Part shown: piece after piece, positions 10,332 through 19,494 of the stretch
Position numbering within the stretch: position 1 is the first letter of the stretch
Layout of the letters: every line of letters begins with the position of its first letter
Source: Selaginella moellendorffii
Lineage: Eukaryota; Streptophyta; Lycopodiopsida; Selaginellales; Selaginellaceae
Assembly: GCF_000143415.4 (NCBI RefSeq)
Contig: NW_003314474.1
Span: 6,517 to 38,467 of the forward strand
Direction: 5' to 3'
DNA length: 31,951 nt
The notes under the pieces: model-generated
Databases searched by the model: none
The model's input: only the letters and a program-made list of their open reading frames with translations
What the model was told of the DNA's origin: nothing
Translations under genes and position numbers: made by a program

Positions 10332-10785
10332 CTAAATCATCACTAATGTGCGGTGCCATGAACTTCTCACCTTCATCTATAGTTTGTGTGATGTAAATAG
10401 CCTTTCTCATTATATTCTTAAATACTTTTAGGAATTCTTTTTCTTTGTTCATCAAGAAAATATTGAGAAACTCTAGAGTTTCTATTTGTTACTTATATAG
10501 AAGCTTCATTTTTGTGATATTGTAAATCATGTCATTTAGAGTTTTGTTCATTGCAAAATAAACATATATGTGATTGAGAAAAATAGAGCATACAATAAGA
10601 AACTTATATTCATGAATGGAAATTTCTACTATAGTCTCTAGCCACTTTGAAAACTTTGCATGTTAGTTTTTTACTTTGAAGATTTTGCATATTGAATTTT
10701 GTGCAATTTGTATAAACTCAACTGAGAGCTCTTCCCAACTCTTCTCCGGATGCACAAGTTTATAAGCATTTTGCTTGACCTTCAT
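10327..10785 (-). pseudogene. Eroded unidentified reading frame of about 151 codons
   Basis: From an ATG at 10785 one minus frame runs to a TAA at 10327-10329 with only two internal stops. That is unusual for such AT-rich DNA. It reads MKVKQNAYKLVHPEKSWEEL at the start, later KWLETIVEISIHEYKFLIVC, and near the end QTIDEGEKFMAPHISDDL. No family was recognised. The decay and location suggest a mobile-element gene. Confidence 0.45.
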
Positions 10786-12249
10786 CAAAGGCTAGAAGTC
10801 TGTATAGGGGATTTTTAAATTATAAGAATCTCATTTGGAGAATAATAAATGGGGAATAATAAAGGATATTTAGTTTAACATTATTTAAGTGTATTTTAGA
10901 GTAATAAATCTAACCACTGCCATCTGTTATGTGGACATAGGTCTTTTTTATATCAATAGTGTGTACTTACCATAATATCCAAAGTACTTTGCAAAGTTGA
11001 GTGTATTTCAAAGATCATATATCAGCATTTATAATTGCAAGCTGGGTGTTCATGCACTTATTTTATATCTCACTTGTTAGTGGCTCTTTACTTGAAATGA
11101 CATTGCTGCTAAGAAGTAGAAAGAAACTAATATATATTGTCAAAAGGCTGGAAAAGCATTGCTAGGCTGATATTTGCACTATGAGGTCTTTTTAATATCT
11201 AGGATGGTATGGCTTTGATAAAAAGGATTAGATAAAAATTCCTTGTTTAGGTTCATCTTAAATATTTCTTGGATCAAAACACTAATTATAAAATAATTAC
11301 AGAATTTAAGTTAAGCAGAGTTAAGAATTTCTCATAAAAAAGAGCTCACTGAAGATGTTAAAAGCTAAAACATAGAAAGTAAGAAATGAGTTTATAAGTA
11401 GCATAGTCTATAGTCATACAATCACTATAATTACCATAGTATATTGTATATCCATTATTCTGATTATACATTTAAAATAATTAGTGTTTAACTAGAAGAA
11501 AATCCCATGTTAATTGACTGAATCCCTATATTATATATTTAGTTTATGTGGCCTTTAGGGAGTGAATATATGCTTATAGGAATGAGGTTTTTATATGCTT
11601 TTACTATGTTCTAAGTTTTCACTTGATTTAATAAAATACATTACAGTTTAGTATATTTTACAGTTGCTGTTCTCAGGGTCTTTAAGGATTTTGTTTTTTA
11701 ATTTTTTTATAGTTATTATTAAATTTCTTGGATATAGGTTTTAAAAAACTTATTTAATAGTGAAATTATTTAATATGTTATTTTTATTATATATAATTTG
11801 AGAGTTTTATTTAATGGATTCATAAGAAAGAAACTCAACAGTAATATGATTTATATGCTGATAGCAACCTATAAATGACCAATCACATTTTGTTACATAT
11901 TTTGCTAAACCTGGAAATACTATAAGTTGGTATTGTACCAGATTTATAAGAAAATTAAAATATCAAGGATAGTATTTGGATCAATTTATTCTTGAAATAA
12001 CAAATCAAATTTATATATAAAAATATTTACTTTTCTTCCATACCTATTATAATAAACATTTAGACAACAACTCATAAGTTTTTCCCAATTGTTATTTGTA
12101 CAATCAACATCAACACCCTCAGTCTTATAAGTTAAACAAAGATTTATAATAAGAAATATTACAGTAGTAAATATATAAATCTAAATTCATACATACTTTT
12201 TTATTTAGTTATGAACTTGTGTTTCTTATATAAATAAATAAATTACTAG
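10786..12249. other. AT-rich intergenic sequence, no feature seen
   Basis: Very AT-rich, with homopolymer T tracts and no reading frame of note on either strand. It forms the boundary between the transposon-rich part and the gene-dense part. Confidence 0.5.
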
Positions 12250-12386
12250 TTAATGATTGTAAATGAATAAATAAATATAATACAGCTGACTTGCAAGCTC
12301 CTCAGCCTCTTCCCAGGAAAGATCATCCTTGCCATCAGCAGCTGCCTCTTCCAGGAATGTTTTCTGCTTCACAAGCTCCATGACGA
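12250..12386 (-). CDS. Orphan 3' exon candidate (44 residues), unidentified
   Basis: A pyrimidine-rich acceptor (TTTTCTCCTCCAG) precedes a stretch of clear coding character with GC content far above its flanks. It enters in phase 1 (two bases complete a codon) and reads VMELVKQKTFLEEAAADGKD then DLSWEEAEELASQL, ending at TAA 12250-12252. The acidic, tryptophan-containing tail looks like the C-terminus of a real protein. No matching upstream exon was found, because the PPAT gene just upstream on the same strand already ends with its own stop. It may be a fragment left from a duplicated gene, the last exon of an alternatively spliced transcript, or a small gene whose first exon was missed. Confidence 0.4.
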
Positions 12387-12864
12387 CTGGAGGAGAAAAT
12401 CTGTGTTTTTATAAATAAAATTTAACATTTTTGTTATATATATATATATATAGTTAAGTTTAGGTATCTTCTTTTACTATACTTTATTTTGACTAAGCTA
12501 ATCAATAAAGTCAGATGAAAGCCACTTCGTCATTCCCTTACATGTACTCAAGTTGAGTGCGTATGCACACTCATAAGTGACAAAAAATGTCAGAAGTAAA
12601 CTTTAGTCCAGAAGAAATCTGTACTCAAGGAAGAAAATCTGGATCAATGGCAAGTCTACTTACGGGCTATGTATGTGAGCAAAGGGTCTCAGTTTCGTTT
12701 TCATTCGTGACAACTTAAAACTCTGGCAAGTCCTTGAGTGTTTAGAAGCGTTTCTATGTTTCAGCAGAATCATAATTTGCACCTTCCCAGAAGTTTGATA
12801 CTGAAACCTTTTTTTTTATTTTGTTCTCTTGAGCGATGAGAGAAAACAGATATCATGGTAAATG
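12387..12864. other. PPAT 3' flank; no gene seen
   Basis: Includes a (TA)n stretch near 12437-12451 and AT-rich DNA. It probably carries the PPAT 3' untranslated region on the minus strand. Confidence 0.4.
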
Positions 12865-13707
12865 CTATGCCTCCGCTTCTAACTTTCTCAGAAACGTGGA
12901 GCTCAGTTTCTCCGCGCCTCCATCTAGCATGAACAGATCCACGACTTCAACCTGCTGACAAATCTCGTCATGGAAAACCCAGAAAAGATTTGTACTAGCC
13001 TTGAGTTGGGAAAGGCCTCGTTCAGCTCGTTTCTTATTGACAGCAAGTCCTCCGCCCAGAGTCTCTTGACTGAATACCGAGAAAACACAAACGCAAAGAC
13101 ACAAAAAAGTACAGTTTTACGAGATATAACACAAAACGAAAGCGTCGTCTTGTACCTTACAACAATGGCCTCGAGTGCCTCGTCGACTATGGATGGACCA
13201 TACGGGTCATGTATTGGCTCAGTTTGGACTTCTAGATCCGGCTTCACAGACTGCAAAGAGGACGAAAAACACGAAAGAAAAAACAAACGAAGTTATCCAT
13301 GAGAAATGTAGCAAGAAGACTGGACCTTGATAAACTCCTTGACTGCATTGCTCCTCTTCTCGTAAGGCTCGATCAAATGCGCGAACTACCGCAAGAGCAA
13401 AACAAAAAAACAAAAAACAAAAAGATAGATTAAATAGCAGATGAGACGAGAGAAGAGAATGGAGTAAATCTTACCTCTTTGTTCTCTAGCATTGGCCCAT
13501 CGCTGATCCCCACCACGACCCTCTCGCGCGCGAGCTCTGCCGCTGCCTTGGACAAAGACCCAAGCCCTGATCCGATTTCCACACCACGGCTAGCAAAATT
13601 CGCTGGCTCACCTTCAAGAGCATCTTGTGGCCGCCGTGGAGCCGATCAAACGTGCCGCCCAGAACCACGGCAGCATACGCGCCATCCTTCGTGACGGCGA
13701 GCACCAT
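12865..13707 (-). CDS. COAD: Phosphopantetheine adenylyltransferase (PPAT), coenzyme A biosynthesis
   Basis: Catalyses transfer of AMP from ATP to 4'-phosphopantetheine to form dephospho-CoA, the penultimate step of coenzyme A synthesis. Model: complement of 12865-12951, 13000-13069, 13156-13250, 13326-13385, 13475-13546 and 13612-13707, giving 159 residues, near the plant family length. Residues 15-27 ([13 protein letters not shown]) carry the nucleotidyltransferase HxGH motif. [20 protein letters not shown] and [20 protein letters not shown] are family signatures, and LSSTFLRK (147-154) corresponds to the conserved C-terminal Ser-Ser-Thr-x-Leu-Arg block. Introns are 48, 86, 75, 89 and 65 nt. 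The last one has a GC donor and no in-frame stop, so retention would insert 16 residues ([16 protein letters not shown]). A telo box lies 10 bp upstream of the ATG. No transit peptide is visible, so it is probably cytosolic. Confidence 0.93.
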
Positions 13708-14081
13708 CGCCCAATCAAACCCTAAACTCCCAAGTGTAAGCTTACGTGGCGATTGGCGTCGCTGGATTAGTTGCTGAGGTGGACCAGATCTTGCTTAGTC
13801 ACAAAGCCACCTCATCATTTTTGCTTGCGGTAAAGAATTTCTAAAAGGTAGGTAGCGCTTCTCTGTTTGTTCGGGCGATTGACACTAGTGTAGAAGATCA
13901 AACACTGTGGAGAGATTGCGATTAAAAATCTGATTTTTAAAACCCAGCTCCGTCTCGCGACACCATGCCCACCGCTCAAATAAATTCCCCTTCACGGCCT
14001 CACACCGCCAGAGGTCTCCTAGGGATCCATCGCGCGCTGCCCAAGAGGAAGATCATCAAATCCAGAGCTCCGGTGGAAAGT
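13708..14081. promoter_or_regulatory. Divergent intergenic promoter region, PPAT / germin-like
   Basis: The 374 bp between the two start codons must hold both promoters. On the PPAT side is a telo box (AAACCCTA, 13717-13724). On the germin side CAAATAAATT at 13977-13986 is a weak TATA candidate. If used, it would place transcription start downstream of the first in-frame ATG (13965), supporting the ATG at 14082 as the real start. Confidence 0.5.
13717..13724. promoter_or_regulatory. Telo box upstream of PPAT
   Basis: AAACCCTA, a motif common in promoters and leaders of plant translation- and growth-related genes, 10 bp from the PPAT ATG. Confidence 0.6.
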
Positions 14082-14744
14082 ATGGCTCCAGCCCAATTCT
14101 TGCTCCTCTTGTCCATCCTCGCGGCATTCTCCGCCCAAATCGCCCGCGGCGATGCCGATCCCTTCCAGGACTTCTGCGTCGCCGACGTCAACTCCACCAT
14201 CAAAGTGAATGGCTTCGTCTGCCTGCCCAGTGCCGCGGTCACGCCGGACCACTTCTCCTCCAACGCGCTCGCCAAGCCCGGCAACACCTCCAACAAGCTG
14301 GGATCTGCCGTCACCACCGCCAACGCTGCTCGCTTCCCGGGCCTCAACACTCTGGGCGTCTCCAGTGCCCGCGTCGACTACGCCCCCGGCGGCCTCAATC
14401 CTCCTCACGTCCACCCGCGAGCCACCGAGCTGCTCTTCCTGGTCGAGGGAAAGCTCTACGTTGGCTTCGTCACCACTGCCCCCGATAACAAGCTCTTCGC
14501 CAAGACCATCTCCGCCGGTGAGAGCTTCGTGTTTCCCAAAGGTCTCATCCACTTCCAGCTCAATGTGGGCGATTCTCCTGCGTTTGGCCTCGCGGCTTTC
14601 GGGTCCCAGAACGCCGGAGCGTCGCAGGTTGCCAAGGCGGTGTTTGCTTCCATGCCGGCGATCGAGGACGCGGTGCTGGAGATTGCCTTCCAGGTTGACA
14701 ATGGCGAGATCAAGCATCTGAAAGAAGTGATCAGCAAGACATGA
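14082..14744 (+). CDS. Germin-like protein (secreted bicupin-fold family)
   Basis: Intronless, 220 residues from the ATG at 14082. An upstream in-frame ATG at 13965 would add 39 residues, but a signal peptide begins right at the second one (MAPAQFLLLLSILAAFSAQI, cleaved near ARGDA). The mature start DADPFQDFCVAD is typical of germin-like proteins, with the conserved Cys pair at 32 and 47. Germin box 1 supplies metal ligands His109, His111 and Glu116 (GLNPPHVHPRATE). Box 2 supplies His157 (FPKGLIHFQLNVG). N-glycosylation sequons lie at NST 37 and NTS 68. The family forms extracellular manganese-binding hexamers, some with superoxide dismutase or oxalate oxidase activity; which applies here cannot be told from sequence. 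Confidence 0.95.
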   Translation: MAPAQFLLLLSILAAFSAQIARGDADPFQDFCVADVNSTIKVNGFVCLPSAAVTPDHFSSNALAKPGNTSNKLGSAVTTANAARFPGLNTLGVSSARVDYAPGGLNPPHVHPRATELLFLVEGKLYVGFVTTAPDNKLFAKTISAGESFVFPKGLIHFQLNVGDSPAFGLAAFGSQNAGASQVAKAVFASMPAIEDAVLEIAFQVDNGEIKHLKEVISKT

Positions 14745-15503
14745 GCCAAGTGAAAAGAGTGACTTTTCTCGTACCTCGTTCGTTCCTTTTTCTTTTTCTT
14801 TTTGGTTTTGGTGGTCCTCTTTGCCGTGCTCTTCCTCTTTCGGATGCCTTGCTCGGGCATTTCGCGTTTTTTCGCGTCCTTGTCTTTTGATAATGTCTTT
14901 TGATAATACTATATAAGTTTTCGTTTTTCTTCCAAGTTTCGCTCATTGTCTCGTATGTCATAACACGAAGTTCGAATGGAGTTCCAGGCTCTCATCCATC
15001 GAGCGGCATGGTTGAGTGGCCGAGCAATCGTAATGTTTCGGTTTCAAGGTAGACAAGTGATTAGATGTTTCACCATCTGGTCCCTGTAAGTCTTGCACTG
15101 TAAAACTCAACGAAATAACTGCTTGAAAGAAACGCACAACAGGGTCCAGCTCGCAAGTCCATTTCATGGATCTGAAGAGGGTCCACAACGACACGACCTC
15201 GTTACCCTTTTTCTTCCTTTTTCCTCAAAACCGTACCTGTGGTGCGGCATGCCGGATGTTTTTGTCGCGGCTGGTCTCGGGTCTCGTCTTGGTCACAGGA
15301 AACAATTGGACGCTTACGACTGGCCTGCATGATTGGATTAGACCAACAGTGACGAAAACAAAGCCGACTTACGACAAAGCTGGAGCTGCAAGCCATGCAT
15401 ACAAAACCGAGAGCTGCCGTCTGGCCACGATCGACGGGAATCAAAACAGTTCCACAACAGCATAAGCACAAACCTTCAAGCGGATGAGGTCAAAAGCGCC
15501 TCA
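14745..15503. other. Convergent 3' region of germin-like gene and RNase H gene
   Basis: The left part is T/C-rich (14770-14960) and probably holds the germin-like 3' untranslated region. The right part probably holds the RNase H 3' untranslated region. Several frames of 60-99 codons on both strands have no family motifs and look like chance. Confidence 0.45.
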
Positions 15504-17855
15504 CTAGTGCGACAGCCTGTGACACAACTCCAAAAGTTTAGGATAATTCAGCTAGAAAGAGACAGGTTTGACACTCACTGCAATTGTAGAGAGGCTCCTG
15601 AAAACAGAAATGCAGGCCTTGACAACAAAGAAACAAAAGGTGAACGTCAAGGAGTAGATAAAGCATTAAACACATTACCGCGGGCCTCGTAGGAAATCTG
15701 GAGAAAATTGTCGAGCAGCTGTGGTATGACTTGTAAGAAACCTTAGTAGTCAATGGTTTGCTTGGGACTTGATTACCGCGGATAAGGGAGTTGCCTCTTG
15801 ACGCTGCGTCCACTGTGACGTACCTCCCAACAGCAGCGTCAATTACGTTTTTCGTAGCGCATGTTTGCTGTGTTAAAACTTCCGTCCTCGTTGCAACCAT
15901 TACTTTCCTCTGAATTGTCTCGGAGTTTTGTGCGTTGGTTTTGTTGTTGATGTTTTTTGCAGAGTTTCTTTTCGATTGGCTCTTCGCATTTGCACCAGCT
16001 TTATCTGAGGCGTCAGGTCCAACAGGCTCCGCATTCTCCCCTTGCGTTGTCTTCCTTCTTGTGGATAGTTTCCTTGCAACAGCACTGCCAACCTCTACGG
16101 TACTTGTAGTGTCAGGAGTTAATGCGCTCATTTCAGTTGAAGACTCTGCCACTTGATGTTGCTGGTGAGGAGGTGATTTTCTTGTTGGTCTCGTTACGAT
16201 TGTCCTGCCTGAATATAAGCATTACTTTAGCAGCGTGAAAGGTTAAAGAGAAGACCTACATGGCAAAGTGATTCCTTTGTTTGCAAGTGCGTCCGCTTCA
16301 GTGTTCATTTCCTAAGTCATACTTGAGAGTAGAATACCAGAAAGAAAGAGGTAATACCCTGTCAACGTGATGAATACTGAACGTGGTGAACTGCATCGAA
16401 AGAGCCTGTACTTGCGCGTGCAATGCTCTCAAGCCTTCATGTCTCACAGCCCATTCTCCTGCTACCTTCGGAAAATTCGAGTCACGCACGGCTTAAAGTT
16501 TAGAACATGGACGATACCTGCTTGCAAACGAGGTTGGAATCCCCAAATACTTGAATGCTAGTCACGTTCCGGTCGAGTGCTGCCTGTAGTCCGAGTATGA
16601 GAGCCTCATACTCTGCAACATTGTTTGTCGCTGTGCCTAGTCCCATGTACAGTTTTTCAATCTGCAGACTAGCTTGTTTGAAAGGGAAACAGGAATTAGC
16701 TTTTGCATACGACTGAGCCCTTCGGATTGCGCAGCAGCGCTCCAGCACCAGCTTTCCCAGGATTTCCTTTAGAAGCTCCATCGTACGCAAGCACATAGAC
16801 AGACTGCCATAACACGGAAAAATGAGACTACTTCCAATAAGATGACTCATGTACCTCTTCAGTAACTTCTTTCTTGTTTTTCTTAGTGGTGATCTGATGA
16901 GATGGCTCGGAGATCTGTAGCTTTATACATTTTACATCTTTCACAACCTCTTGCGCTGAGGGATCTCGGGTAAGTGAAGGGCAGCAAAGAACATTAGAGA
17001 CGTACGTTTAAGATCGATGGCCTTATTCGCAAGATCGTCTGCAGCACTATTGAGTTCCTGCAAGGTATGTTACTGTTTGAACCAAGAGATCAAAAAACCA
17101 ATTACCCGTACGACGTGCTCTATAGTGAACTCAGTAAACTTCTTCGACAGCGATTGCGCTTCTGCGTGTAATGGCTTGAGAGTGTCCTTGTTTACTTTCC
17201 ATATGCCAGCTACCTTTCCTTCAAAATCTTAGAAAAAAATGCCTGTTTGACATCACTCGTACCTGCTTGCAAACGAGATTGGAGTCCCCTTGGACACGAA
17301 TACGAGTAACGTTTTGCGCCAACGCTCCTTTCAATCCCAAAATGAGTCCCTGATACTCCGCAAAGTTGTTCGTCGCGGTGCCAAGGCCAATTCTCAGCTC
17401 CTGGAGCTGCAAAACTCCCGCATTCTTAAACTACAAATACCATGGACCGCAATGTTACAAACCACTGAGCCGTCCGGATCACGTAGCAATGCTCCAGCAC
17501 CAGCTTTTCCAGGATTGCCTTTAGAAGCACCATCATACTGGAGAAGATGAACAAGCTGGAAAAAAAAGAAAAAAATCCACCCAAGTCATTCTCTAGGCAA
17601 CATTTGGATCGAAAATACCTTGTTCTTAGAGTTTTGCTGGGGCTGGAGAGATGAAAGATAAAGCTTGGCCTCGCTTTTCAAAGAGAAGCTCTTGTACTCG
17701 GCCATGGCGAATCCATCGACCTGGAAAGCATCGCTCATGAGCATCGCGAAACGATTTCTCTCCAAAATCCCCACCTGTTTCCGGCATTCCATCCACGATG
17801 TGTAGATTCCCGGCTGGCGGCCTTGGCGCACAGCGTAGAACCTGTTCTTGCCCAT
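15504..17855 (-). CDS. RNase H with N-terminal viroplasmin domain and two tandem RNase H domains
   Basis: Model of 15 exons, 531 residues: 17775-17855, 17619-17720, 17463-17555, 17263-17406, 17106-17213, 17006-17057, 16855-16955, 16711-16803, 16518-16661, 16358-16465, 16260-16311, 15742-16208, 15679-15697, 15579-15597, 15504-15516. Residues 4-55 (FYAVRQGRQPGIYTSW, then VDGFAMAEYKSF) form the caulimovirus-viroplasmin-type RNA/DNA-hybrid-binding domain of eukaryotic RNase H1. Domain 1 has the four acidic active-site residues Asp69, Glu109, Asp133 and Asp183; domain 2 has Asp235, Glu275, Asp299 and Asp349. Both keep YDGASKGNPG, LGTATNN and GDSNLVCKQ. Plant homologues I know have one such domain. 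Exons 3-6 and 8-11 have identical lengths (93, 144, 108, 52 nt), showing tandem duplication. A polar, basic tail (361-490) follows. The last three small exons are the least certain part. Confidence 0.85.
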
Positions 17856-17863
17856 AAACCCTA
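17856..17863. promoter_or_regulatory. Telo box directly upstream of the RNase H start codon
   Basis: AAACCCTA immediately precedes the RNase H ATG on the minus strand. The same bases contain the TAG stop of the upstream PPR gene (17861-17863). Confidence 0.55.
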
Positions 17864-19465
17864 AGATTTAAGCCGCCCAGCCATGAAATGGATGCTCGAG
17901 AGAAGCACCGACGCTGCCTCTCCGCCTCCCATCCGTGGATCGAGCTCCATCACTCGCTGCATCACACGTGATTCACGGCAAGAATCCTTGTAGCTTCGAC
18001 ACGCCCCCAGCAAGCACGTCCACTCGAGAATATTTGGCTCGAATGGCATGCTCGCGATGAGCTCCTCGGCGAAATCCAGATGCCCTGCCCGGCCCAGGAG
18101 ATCCACCACGCAGCAGTAGTGCTGCTTGCTCGGCCGAAGGCCGTGATCCATCGCCATCGACACGAAGTAGCTCCTCCCTTTGAACGTCTTGCCTGTGTGA
18201 TTGCAAGCGATGAGCACGGCGAGGAAGGAGAGCGGGCGCGGCTCCAGCACCATCTGAATCTCATGAAATCGATCGATCACCGCGGTGGAATGGCCGCTGC
18301 TCGCGAATCCGGCCAGCATTGCCCCCTGTGACACAATCCCAGGCTCCGGCATGGAATCAAAGAGCTTCTTGGCCGCGGCGAGACGACCTAGCTGCGCAGT
18401 GGCGGCGAGGAGCGCCGTCCACGATATTTCGTCCCGCGGCATGCCGAAGAACAGCGATCTGGCCTCGTCGATCTGCCCGCTCCGCAAGAACGCGCACAGA
18501 ATCGTGTTCCAGGAGACCTGATTCCGCTGTAGCATGCGATCGAAGAAGCGCTTGGCGTGATCGCAGTGGCCGCTCGACGAGTAGGCATCCAGCATCGCAT
18601 TGAGCGCCACCGTGTTGTGATGCGGCATTAGATCGAAAACCCTTGTCGCGTGCTCTAGCAAGCCATTGCGAGAATAAGCCGTAACCATAGCGGTCCAAGA
18701 AACGATGCTGTGCTCGGGCATATTCTCAAACACGCGCGCGGCGTCTTCCAGATGCCCGTTCTCGGCAAGGGCCGACACCATCGCATTCCAGGCCACAACG
18801 CATCCCTCTGGCATCTTCTCATAGACTTTCTTGGCATGTTCTATGTTCCCACTTTCGCAGCAGGCTACTAACAAGGTGGTCCACGTAAAGAGATCCGTTT
18901 GGGGCATATTCTCGAACGTAGTCCACGCATCGTCTAGATGCCCGACACGGGCATATGCCGCTAGCATGGAGTTCCACGTGACGATGCTATGCTCGGGCAT
19001 ATTCTCAAACACGTCTCTGGCTTGGAAAAGATTCGCGCTCTGCCCATACAATGTCAGGATGCTTGTGTACGACACGAGATTCCACAGAGGCATTCTTTCA
19101 AAGAGTCTAATAGCCTCGAGAATATGCCCTGTTTGGGTATATGCTCCGAGCAGGGCATTCCAGGAAATAAGATCCCGATGTGGCATCTGCGCAAAGAGGC
19201 GCTGCGTCTGGAGAAGATTCCCACCCTCAGCATATACTAGAAGCATCGTGGTCCATGAGATTTGGTTGTGGTACGGCATAGCCTGGAATGTGGACATGGC
19301 TTTGTCGTGATGGCTGTGCCGGGCAAGTAGCGATAGCATGGTATTCCATGACACAATGTCACGATGTGGCATGGAATAAAAGATGTTCTCGGCATCTTCG
19401 ATGCTAGATGACCTTGAGAGCATCAAATTCCACGAGAAAGTATCCTTTGGTGGAGCTATAGCCAT
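17861..19465 (-). CDS. PLS-type pentatricopeptide repeat protein, E1-terminated
   Basis: Intronless, 534 residues. It starts MAIAPPKDTFSWNLML and has about twelve 31-residue S-type PPR motifs of the form xVSWNxML...GHLxxAxxxFxxMPxxx. A longer L-like motif (IVSQGAMLAGFASSGHSTAV) and a C-terminal HYCCVVDLLGRAGHLDFAEE / MPFEPNILEWTCLLGACRSY E1 module follow. PPR proteins of this class bind organellar RNA one base per motif, usually for C-to-U editing. No E2 or DYW domain is present, so catalysis would need a partner. It stops at FMAGRLKS, where E2 would begin, 5 bp before the RNase H ATG. No organelle-targeting peptide is visible: the ORF opens almost directly in the first motif, so an upstream start or exon may have been missed. 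Confidence 0.88.
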   Translation of the reverse strand: MAIAPPKDTFSWNLMLSRSSSIEDAENIFYSMPHRDIVSWNTMLSLLARHSHHDKAMSTFQAMPYHNQISWTTMLLVYAEGGNLLQTQRLFAQMPHRDLISWNALLGAYTQTGHILEAIRLFERMPLWNLVSYTSILTLYGQSANLFQARDVFENMPEHSIVTWNSMLAAYARVGHLDDAWTTFENMPQTDLFTWTTLLVACCESGNIEHAKKVYEKMPEGCVVAWNAMVSALAENGHLEDAARVFENMPEHSIVSWTAMVTAYSRNGLLEHATRVFDLMPHHNTVALNAMLDAYSSSGHCDHAKRFFDRMLQRNQVSWNTILCAFLRSGQIDEARSLFFGMPRDEISWTALLAATAQLGRLAAAKKLFDSMPEPGIVSQGAMLAGFASSGHSTAVIDRFHEIQMVLEPRPLSFLAVLIACNHTGKTFKGRSYFVSMAMDHGLRPSKQHYCCVVDLLGRAGHLDFAEELIASMPFEPNILEWTCLLGACRSYKDSCRESRVMQRVMELDPRMGGGEAASVLLSSIHFMAGRLKS

Positions 19466-19494
19466 CCGGGAAGTTAGTAAGACTTAGCAATGGA
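19466..19494. promoter_or_regulatory. 29-bp gap between two divergent PPR start codons
   Basis: Only 29 bp separate the two ATGs, so each promoter or 5' leader must lie inside the other gene's coding sequence. A second, out-of-frame ATG (19490) overlaps the plus-strand start region. Confidence 0.5.

Noticed and set aside
12970-13302. 110-codon plus-strand frame opposite PPAT
   Set aside because: Spans introns of the PPAT gene and has no family resemblance; the minus strand splices into a complete, conserved enzyme.
14019-14717. 232-codon minus-strand frame under the germin-like gene
   Set aside because: GC-rich antisense shadow without any motif, opposite an intact signal-peptide and cupin-box protein.
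17586-17855. 89-codon single-exon frame over the RNase H start
   Set aside because: It reads through two introns. Homology requires splicing after residue 27 (CAG|GTGGGG) and after AACAAG, giving the viroplasmin domain.
18831-19310. 159-codon plus-strand frame inside the PPR1 gene
   Set aside because: Antisense shadow of a repeat-rich PPR gene; the minus strand has regular 31-residue motifs across the same bases.
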